Positions 24,100 through 34,900 of a stretch of 64,000 nucleotides of DNA are shown here, piece by piece (position 1 is the first letter of the stretch; every line of letters begins with the position of its first letter). The position numbers and the translations under genes are program-made. This DNA comes from Mytilus californianus. Taxonomy: Eukaryota > Mollusca > Bivalvia > Mytilida > Mytilidae. The stretch spans positions 64,102,100 to 64,166,099 of the forward strand of contig NW_026262712.1 of the NCBI RefSeq assembly GCF_021869535.1. Reading direction: 5' to 3'. Below the pieces are notes generated by a model, which saw only the letters and a list, made by a program, of their open reading frames with translations, searched no databases and was not told the DNA's origin.

Positions 24100-24968
24100 T
24101 CAGGCCTATGTCGCACGTCAAGGCTGAGTAAAGGTAAATACCGGCTATGATAGAAAAGTGCATGTTTTAGTCAAAACATCGATCGGAAGGTTTTGATGCC
24201 AAAAACATTTGAAAACTTTTAAATTCCGCTATTTAAATACTAGCTATTTCATATTCCAATGTGGATTTAAGGACCTTCACTCGTCCAGCATGCCCAGTCA
24301 CGTGGATCAAACTGACAGCTAAAAAAACATTGACTCGACGACAGTTCGTACATATCACAGCCTCCTCAGTGTTACGATTAATAATTACATTTGTACACAA
24401 ATCGTTACGAGGATAAAGCAGACAAGTCAGCTTCTACTTAAAATAACTCAGCTAGTGTATCAAGACAAGTGCTGTAGCAATTATTTACATGATTAAATGA
24501 TATGTCCATGTAATAGCAAATTAAGGACATAAGCAAAATCATAAGTGTCTCGTACGTCATCCTCGGTCAATTGTATCAATTTCATCGTCTTTTTGTAACA
24601 TATGATGCACTCAATTTATTATCTAATCTTTTGGAAAGTTGTTCTCATCTCGCATTCAAGAAGGTGAATGTACTAGAATGGTGCAAATTGCTGCCATTTC
24701 GAGCTTTATATCAAAACATCCTGAGAATATTGTCCTAAGATTAAACTCTTGAACATACTAAAAAAAAATCGTATCCGATCTTGGTCTCCAATAAAATGTT
24801 TTGAGAGGTTTAGTTGTTAGAAAACCCCAAATCTGTTAGACATTCTAGTTTGTTCTAAAATTATAATCCTTCAGTGCAGCCGTCAACATTGTTTTAGGTA
24901 CTTGAATATATAAGATATACTTATATGACGACAGTTGATTTGACATCTAAGACGTTCACTCACATACA
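24100..24968 (-). other. Probable 3' UTR and downstream flank of the membrane-protein gene
   Basis: No element or exon seen. Read on the minus strand, an AATAAA hexamer lies at 24620-24615, about 350 bases after the stop at 24971-24969. It is a plausible poly(A) signal. Confidence 0.35.
24615..24620 (-). terminator. Candidate polyadenylation signal of the membrane-protein gene
   Basis: TTTATT on the plus strand reads AATAAA on the minus strand, about 350 bases beyond the stop codon. It is the nearest canonical hexamer I noticed. Confidence 0.35.
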
Positions 24969-25914
24969 TTACATGTCGTACACCTCTTTTTCTACGTTTC
25001 GTATTCTTTCTCTTCTTTCTTTTCTTCGCCTATAACGTCGACACAGTACTACAGCTGTGGGAATAGCAAGAATAAGAAGTACACCACCGATTGCTCCAAT
25101 ATATGGAAGTGCTTCAAGGTTTGGCGCTACAAATATTTTAAAAGAACATAAAATCTATTATGTGTGTATAGTCACGATGAAACTTTATGAAAACAAAAAC
25201 GTTTTATAAACGATTCTTACTGCCATTTTCTCCTTGTGAAACCCTGTATTCAGTTATGTATGAACAGAGAAAAGAAGTATTATGTTATATGTGAAAATAT
25301 GTTGAGAATCCAAACAAGTAATAATGGTGAATATCAATCTTTTGAAACAAATTTCATCCCGTTTAAATAAAAAATATCTGTTGTATTGATAACATATATC
25401 TATTTCAAGAGCATATACAACGGAAACCACGATCCATTATTAACCTTTAGTATGAGCCTTGTTTAAACGCCGTGTTATTCTTATGGGTAATGATAACTTT
25501 ACTGACTGTCCTATTTGTAGGTTCCTTACATAATTGAACCTCGGATTGAGGTCTATATTGATATTAACAGATTTGTAAACAAACGACATTTTCTAATATC
25601 TAATTATTAAACATCTACGTTTATTTTATCAGCTATTTAAAACGTTTTACTTACAATCATCATCTGACGAATCATGATTTTGGTTCTTATTTTCTCCCTG
25701 ATCTTTGCAGCTTTCTGAAGAAAAAATGGTTTAACGCGATAAAAGTAAGCTTTAACACATATGATTGTAAAAACATTAAATGTTAATTGAAACAGGATAA
25801 AAGCATTTAAAGGCTTTTTTGTAATACAAACAAGGGAATCGTAGTCACTTATGTCTTGTTTATGATCATGAAAAATCTAACTTTATAAAGAACCTCACCG
25901 ATTCTCATAACTTT

Positions 25915-25949
<35 letters not shown>

Positions 25950-28900
25950 GGGGTGATATTTCAACAGAAAGTTTGCAATGAGTACTAATTGTGACCCCCT
26001 ACTGACTGACTAGTTTGACTAGACTACAGTACTCATATGACTTTGGCAAAACCACGAAATTAAATATCGACGAAACTTTGTACACATGAATACAAATGAA
26101 TCCACAGTTCATAATCTTAAAAGACCAATTACATCTTCGCATTATTATAGTACCTTTTCTTTTAATTTCCTACTCGTTGCAATATAGCTTTTTGCAATGA
26201 TGCGGCGTAAAGCAATACATGAATGAATCAATCAATCAACCAGTCAAATTTTGTAATTAAGGTCATGAAACATTTTATTTTTTTAAGAACCCCACTAATT
26301 CCAATAACAAAAAATACACCGAAGACGATATGCACTTTTTATCGACAAGACATTTGTAGAGTTAGTTGGTTAACATTTCAACAATCAGTAAGCATCCCTA
26401 GAAGTTCTCACTGCGCATGGTCGACTTGTTTTTGTATTCAGATAAAGCAGAATTGACCAATACCTTTAATTTCACATACAAAATGAAACAAAATATTGCC
26501 AAGTTCTTTAATTTCACGTTCAGCGATCAATTTCACAAACAAGATGGAAAAATAGTCCATACTACAAGCATGACAAGGGCATATAAGAGGTGGTAGGGTA
26601 ACTTCAATTATTGATATCAGGAAATGTATAAAAAGGTTCTAAACCACAAAAATATCTGTAAAAAGATTCATTCAGTTCAAACATACATTATTTTCTTTAC
26701 TAATGTCTGATTTAACACAGTTGGTCCTATCAATAAACTCATCGTAGATACCAGGATTAAAATTTTGTACGCCAGACGAGCGTTTCGTCTATAAAAGACT
26801 CATCAGTGACGATCGAATTAAAAAAGTAAAAAGGCACAAAAATTTACGAAGTTGAAGGTAGGTAAAAAAAAATGAATGGTAGAGTCTTAAAATATGATAA
26901 AATCAATACTTCTGTTTAATATACATTATTATCAGATAAATATATTTATGATCTTCAAGATTATTAATACGCGGGAACAGCCTACGTCCACAAAAAACTG
27001 TAATTATACGCGTACATTCATAGAGTGGGCTGAAAATAAACCTAGATTGTGTCATTTTCATTGAACGATATCATTTATTTTCTAATTGGTATTTGACCAA
27101 GTTTACATACTAATTGATAACTACCATTATTTTTTGTTTTTAAATATAGATAGGAGCTCGTCACGTGTATAATATATACGATGTTGAATTCGTTGATTCC
27201 GACTGATGCGTTTTTTCATAATACCTATTAATACGTTCTCTTTTATCAAGAATATTCATGATATCAACAGAGTAATTTTGCATAAAGTTAAATCACAAAA
27301 ATACTGAACTCCGAGGAAAATCCAAACCAGAAAGTCCCTAATCAAATGGCAAAATCAAAAGCACTACATGTAACACATCAAACGAATGGACAACAACTGT
27401 CATATTCCTGACTTGGTACAGGCATTTTCTTATGTAGAGAAATGGTGGATTGAACCTGGTTTTACAGCGCTAAACCTCTCATTTGTATGACAGTGGCATC
27501 AATTTCCATTATATTGCGTGAATAAAACAAACAGACATAATAGTTAATAAAATGCTCCGCATGGCGCAGCTTGATACGACCGCAGAGGTCGAACCCTGAA
27601 CAGTTGGGGCAAGTATGGACACAACATGCAAGCTTGATACAGCTCTGAATTTGGATTGTGATTAAAAAATTTTGACACAGCATAGGTTTCTGACACAGAA
27701 TGAATGTGGTCTAAGAACTTAAAAATTTTAAATTGGACATTCACCTATTATGGTCCAATATCCAAAATCTAAATACATGGTTTGATTCAGCATATAAAAA
27801 AAACCCAAGAATTCAATTTTTGATGAAATTAAACAAAGTTTAATTTTGGACCCTTTTGACCTCAATGTGGACAAAGTTGATAACGGGGCCAAAAATCAAA
27901 AATCTAAATACATGGTTAGATTCAGCATATCAAAGAACCCCATATATTCAATTTTTGTTGAAATCAAACAAAGTTTAATTTTGGACCCCGATTTGGACCA
28001 ACTTGAAAACTGGGCCCATAATCAAAAATCTAAATACATGTTTAGATTCAGCATATCAAAGAACCCCAATAATTAAATTTTTGATAAAATCAAACAAAGT
28101 TTAATTTTGGACCCTTTGGACCTCAATATGGACCAATTTAAAAAAAGGGCCCAAAATCCAAAAACTTAAAACACGGTTAGATTCAGCATATTAAAGAACC
28201 CCAAGAATTCAAGAATAAAACCCCATTGAAATTGGTCAAGAAATAAGCAATTTATACGAAGTATCTTCTTTTGCACAAAACTGTGCAATTGAATATTTCT
28301 TGCTATTGCGCAATACTGTACAATTGACAATTTCTTGCTATTGCGCAATATTGTGCTATTGGATATTTCTTGCTATTGCGCAATACTGTGCAATTGAAGA
28401 TTTCTTGCTATTGCGCAATACTGTACTGTGCAATTGAAGATTTCTTGCTATTTTGCAATACTGTGCAATTGAAAATTTCTTGCTATTGCACAAAACTTAT
28501 TATATAATAATTTACACATCCTGTTTGGTGTGTATCTCCTACCATATCATTATTATTTGCTTTTAAATATAAATCAGAAATAACCAACTTAAAATGGAAA
28601 ATATTAAAAGAAAAAAAAAAGGAAAAAAAGAAAAAAAAGGAAACCCCCCCCCCCCCCAAATTTTTTGAACCCCCTTATGATTCATCACCCCCAAACTAAA
28701 TCCCAGCCTTCCCTTTGTGGTATGGTACCTTGCAGTACAATTTCAGAGAGATCCATACACTTGAACACAAGTTATTGTCTGGAAACTAGAAAAATGTGTT
28801 TTTTGGCCCCTTTTTGGCCCCATATTCCTAAACGTTTAGGGAAATTACCCCCAAACTCAAACCCAGCTTTCCCTTTGTGATATGGAACCTTGTAGTACAA

Positions 28901-31900
28901 TTTCAGAAAGATCCATACACTTACAAGTTATTGCCCTGAAACTAGAAAAATGCTTGTTTTTTGCCTCTTTTTGGCCCCTAATTCCTAAAATATTGAGGCA
29001 ATTACCCCAATCATCAATCCCAGCCTTCCCTTTGTGGTAAGGTACCTTGCAGTACAATTTCAGAGAGATCCATACAATTGAACACAATTTATTGTCTGGA
29101 AACTAGAAAAATGCTTATTTTTGGCCCCTTTTTGGCCCCCAATTCCTTAACGTTTCGGGCAATTTCCCCCAAACTCAATTCCAGCTTTCCCTTTGTGATA
29201 AGGAACCTTGTAGTACAATTTCAGAAATATCCAAACACTTACACACAAGTTATTGTCATGAAACTAGAAAAGTGCTTGTTTTTTGCCCCTTTTTTGGCCC
29301 CTAATTCCTTAAATTTTGAGGCAATTACCCCCAAAATCAATTCCAGCCTTCCCTTTGTGATATGGAACCTTGTGGTACAATTTCAGAGAGATCCATACAC
29401 TTACACACAAGTTATTGTCTGGAAGTTACAATCAAAGCACTGTAAGCGCTAAAGGCAGTTAATCAAAAACATGATGAAAACTGTGGCAGTGTTGCTTAAA
29501 TTGTTTATCACAGCTTGTTATATCTCATGTCTCAGATTTTTTTTTGTCATGTGCTGTACTGATTTCCACTATCCTACACACTTTTCTCTAACAATATACC
29601 ATTTTTTTCAAACGTTTATTATTCATTTTTAAATTACTTTAAATATGTATCCTTTCGATGATAGATTGTATGAGAAGATGTATGTACACTGTCCCAGGTA
29701 AGGGGAAGGTCTGGCGCCAGTAAACATGTTTAACCCTGCCAGATTACGTGTGTGTCTGTCCAAAGTCATTCAGTGGTTGTCATTTGTTGCTGTATATCAT
29801 ATTTATTTTTCATTATTGATTTGTACATAAATCAGGACGCTGGTTTTCTTGTTGGAATTGTTTTACATTTGTCATTTCAAGGCCATTTACAGCTTTATAC
29901 TATGCAGTATGGGTTTTGCACATTGTTACAGGCCGTATGTGACATACAGATGCTTATTTCTATCAACTTCTCAATACACTGATGAATGAATTTTTCTTAT
30001 GCAGGAATAATATCATCAGAATTAAGATTTTCCACACAGGTGTATAGCTTAATTCCACTATGTTCTAAGTGGAATTAAGCTATACACCACTGTGGAAAAT
30101 CTTAATTCTGATGATATTATTCCTGCATAAGAAAAATTCATATGCCACATTAGCATTTTTAGTTAGATCAGCAGGTGTCACTCCGTACAAAAACTGATTT
30201 AACTAGATATCATTGAGATGGGAGCCATCTCTGTGGGCCCCGCTGTGAATAATGTGTGGTAAAAAATTTGTATCTTTATCATTGGACATGGGGTTGTCAA
30301 CTGAAACCAAAGTTTTTGACCTTGACCTTTGAACAAGGAAGTTGTACATAAATTATTACACACCCTCTGGTGTTGGTTTATATACATATCAAGTATAAAC
30401 TTTGAAATCATAACGGTTCTCAAGATATAGAGCGGACACGATCTTTACCATAGGACATGGGGTTGTCAACTAAAACCAAAGTTTTTGACCTTGAACTTTG
30501 ACCTAGGAAGTTGTACATACATTATGACACACCCTCTAATGTTGGTTAATATACATGCCAAGTATAAACTTTGAAATCATAACGGTTCTCTAGATATAGA
30601 GCGGACACAATTTGTTACGGACGGACGGACGGACGGACGGACAGACAGACAGACAGACGGATGGACAGACTGATCACTATAGGGCGTCCGCCATTCGGCG
30701 GGGCCTTAATAATACTGGGAACAATTTGAGGCGTGGTAATTTTATTGTTTATCATGCATGGATCATATTACACAAAAAGATTATGTTGTTAGGCTAGAAA
30801 TGCGTTTAATTTTCTTTTACATTATTGTACTTCTAAGTGTCCAACCTATTACATTTACATCAAATTTCATACAAATATTTTTTCTGTCTTTTTTTAATAT
30901 GTTTATATATTTCACTTCTTACATACTTTATAAAACATATTTCATGTATCTGCACATTGTATCATCGTTATGTATTCAAACTATCTTTATATAACTGATA
31001 CCTGGGTTACTACTTGTATATATATTGATAGTGTGCAATGATACGATGTACATGTATCTCCTACATTTTATAGTAACAGTTGCACAGACATTTCATAGTT
31101 CTGATAGTATCATTAGACAGCCTTTAATAGCTGGACCGTTACAGTAAACTCCATGACAAATTATATTCATGTGTTGTAACCCGTGGCAATTTTGTAAAAA
31201 TTCCTGTCAGAATTCTGAACCAAAATTTGTCTGACTAGTCGTCATATGATAAGACCTGGTAAAAATTTTCATATATACATGTACTTTGATCATATCTGTA
31301 GATCATGTACATGTTTAACTATATTCGAAACATCAAAAAGGTCTAATGTTTCATAGCGGTCATGGAATTATTATGATGACTAGTCAATGCAGCTACTAGA
31401 TAGTCTCATATATTGTACATGTATGTCTTGTCACTTCTAAGATATTAAAGCCAAGAATTGGAATCTAGCTGAAATAAAAACAAATACAAAAATTTATATT
31501 GTTTATTTAGACATACAATCATGATAAAATATATTTACACAAGTTTTGTCCATGAAATTGAAAAGAAATCATTTTGGGATCATGGGATATTCTTTTTTTT
31601 GGGTTAGATCAAAGTTTGATTTTCGACAAATTAAAAAGATGAGCAGTTTGAGAGTCAGAGAGATAAAATTATGTTAAATTTTATTTCTTTCATTCAATTC
31701 TATACATACAATTTACATGTCATTTAATAGTATGCTCTAGTCTGCCTCTGTTGTAAGTTGACTCATGGTCTCTGATAGGTCTATCAGACAGAATTATATT
31801 GTAAATACCAAAATTTAGTAGTTAATGTTTATTTGAGTTGACTTTTAGTGGTATCAGTTGGTTGGCGTGGTACGACTTTGCAATAGTGCGAGTTGACTTG

Positions 31901-34900
31901 CTTCCCTGTGGAGAACACCGAGTTTGTTCAATTTAAGTTCTACGGTACAATGACACAAATCAGATAATGCCTTACTATTACAGCAATCAAAGGTGAGGCC
32001 GTCTGATTGACCTGCCTTTAGTAAATGTAAATGACCCGCCCCCTCCAAGTCCATGATGTTACTTGAGATCTATACCAAGATTGGAATAAATAAACGGTTG
32101 GTCGAACATTCTTGGACTTTACACTTATTGAAAGATATAGCTTCTTTAAAATTAGCCATAAATCAAGATTTTCTTTAGGCCCAAAAATAAAAAAAGTTCT
32201 GGTTTAGAAAAAATGTCATAAACATTGAAATGTCAAAGTCGGACGACAGGCACTTGTTTTTATGCATGGGAAGATCCACTATCAACGTATATTATGAGCT
32301 CCTAAATCTTCCCATGGATATAAACAAGTGCCTGAGAGTCGGTAACTGGCTTCATGTCATGATCAAGATAATTTAGATCGAATTTTTCTATCCGCATATA
32401 TTTCCCAATTCACATTTGCTGATTTTATTCATTTTTCAGACATCCGTACCTGTATACAGTAATATATGAATGGGTTTTCTACATTTTCGTGTGACTTACT
32501 ATGATCAAACGATCTTTCTAGGTCTATTATCCATATCACATTCTACTGTCATTCTCTGTAAAATTGACATATTTACAAGGTCACACTAATTAGAGACAAG
32601 AAGCGACAAGAAGCGTCATGAAGTACGTAGGGCTACTAAATGCAACAGAATTTAAAACTTTACAAAACAGAAAAATATCAACTGTAATTAATTGACTTTT
32701 CTTTAAATTTATTATTTTAATAGTATATAAACTTTCTTGTCTCTAAATTTATCCTCTTGTCGCAAATTCATTCTTCCTGTCGCTAACTTTTTTCTACTTG
32801 TCGCTTATTGTCTCTACAATCTTCTTTTCGCATATTAGTGAGACCTTCTTGATTTTCTTGATTTCCGGTTTAAATATTTCATTCATAAAAACAAGTGTAA
32901 ACACCACCTGTTGGTGCATTAATACTTGACAAGGTCATTTATGTGAAAACGGAATAATATGAAAGGAAGAAATTCAAATGTGAATACACAATTTATTAAC
33001 ACTCATCTCAAACAAAAAGAATATCATGATTAACAATAATTACCCTTCTATCATCAGAATCCTCCAAATTTAAACGGTACGTAAATTTCGTCTTCTAAGT
33101 TAAAATTGCCGCCAACTTAGACTACTGTAATACGTAGTGCCGACAAACAATATTCCTACGACATTTGCCATTTGGGAAATGTAAACAACTTGTCTTTAGA
33201 GATTTTCGGCGATTAAATATTTCATACAATTGTTCTTTGACATCTTAGCCAAAAGTACAGGGAAAAATAAATTACATAAGGATTTCTATTGAGCACTACT
33301 TCCTATGTGCAACTTCGAAAGTTTTGGGTTGTTCGACGATCATTTAAGGTTTTTCTGGTCATATTTTTTGTATTCCAGAATTGATAGTACGAAAAAAGTG
33401 CCCAATTAGTTATTAATAACATATTAGCCAGCTAGATAATAACAACAACACTTTTTTCACCATTCAGTGGGAAGAACACAAATCTAGGGCGGTAGCATAA
33501 GGCAGCTTAACTGCCTAAAAATGCTTATTTTTGGCCCCTTTTTTGCCCCTTATTCCTTAACTGTTGGTACCATAACCCCCAAAATCAATCCCAACCTTCC
33601 TTTTGTGGTATTGAACCTTATGGTAAAATTTCATAGAGATCCATTCACTTAAACTAAAGTTAGAGTGCGAAAACCAATGTGTCTTCGGACGACGACGACG
33701 ACGACGCCAACGTCATACCAATATTGATCGCAAAATTTTTGCGGTCGTATAAAAATGTAAAATAGGGGTACAGCAGCCAACACCGTGTCACAATCTTAAT
33801 CACAAAAAAAACGAACAAATATTTAACAAAGAAGTACAAAAAAGCGTATATTACATTTTGCATATGTTCCCTTGTCCCATGGTATTATCATTTATACCAA
33901 GGGGGTATACTGTCTGCAGTCGTTTAACCAAAGACAGTTCGATAATTTTACGAGAATATTCAAATGTGTATGTATTGTCCTTGTTGTCTCTGGACCATTT
34001 CGAGTGGTTGGAAATTTATATATTGTGGTAGTGTTTACCTAAATGTTGATTCCATTTGCTTCAAGAAAATAAAAGTTAAAAATTAAAAGTCTCTGCTAAA
34101 ACCTTCAGAATGACCAAAAAACTTGTGCACTAAATAAAAATGAACACATGTAGTGATGTGAGGTATATGTCAATAAGACAACACATCGCTATGGTAGTAT
34201 AGACTACAAGTAGTTATTGTTTGTACTTACCAAAGATTGTATTGTTACAGTCTAATTGATATTTGTCTCCATTTCTGACTTTAAAAACGATTTTTGATGC
34301 AGTATTCTCGTTTGCAACCAAATTTATGTACAGATCTTCGTGATAGCTGGAATTAGTGGTACAAAATTCTGGTATGTTCGATGCTTGGTCATTGCATGAA
34401 TATGTATGTTGTAGAACTGTATCCTGAAGATTAACAAACTGTGTTACAGTGAGAAAACTAAGAAAATAGACAGTCTGCTTAACCAAGCAAATAGTCAGTC
34501 TGCTAATGAACACCTTTATATTGACATAATAATTATTTTTCGTGTTGCTGATCATTTACATGTTTATTAACCCAGCTCCCACTTGGTTTAGATAATAAAC
34601 AAAACAACACAAACAAATAGTTTAAAAAACTACGTTTCATGTTAAACAAGTCAAAATCAGGTTGCCAAATTGCTGAAATTTTCAGAATAAATAGACCTTG
34701 TCATGATGTTCATTTTTGTATTTTACATTTTATTGTCTTATCGTTTGTAGTCCAAATAATTATAAAATTGCCTTCCCATACCAAAATTGTCATGAAAATT
34801 GTTTGGACGAATATTGTTCAATAATTGTATAAAGTTCGAGAGTGCATGTTAGTTACGTAAGCGCGTCACTATTTTTGATATCCTGTGGTGTTTGTCGTTG

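Larger units (their letters stand above)
29432..33516. mobile_element. 4,085-bp block inserted in a family B element
   Basis: The B sequence that is continuous in the 17827 copy (GGAAGTTACAAAAATGCTTA) is split here: its left half ends at 29431 and its right half starts at 33517. The inserted block begins TCAAAGCACTGTAAGCGC with AAAGGCAGTTAA near 29451, and ends GCAGCTTAACTGCCT. GGCAGTTAA and TTAACTGCC are inverted, giving a weak terminal repeat. It contains a minus-strand family S fragment (29685-29940), a long hairpin, a family D element and further inverted repeats. I found no transposase frame, so it may be a composite of several insertions. Confidence 0.55.

Noticed and set aside
28265..28500. 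CRISPR-like regular repeat
   Set aside because: The units are directly adjacent with no unique spacers, in a eukaryotic transposable element.
34439..34555. N-terminal part of the minus frame 34555-34214 as coding
   Set aside because: A pyrimidine-rich tract and CACAG acceptor end at 34439, and the frame upstream has no support; it is read as intron.
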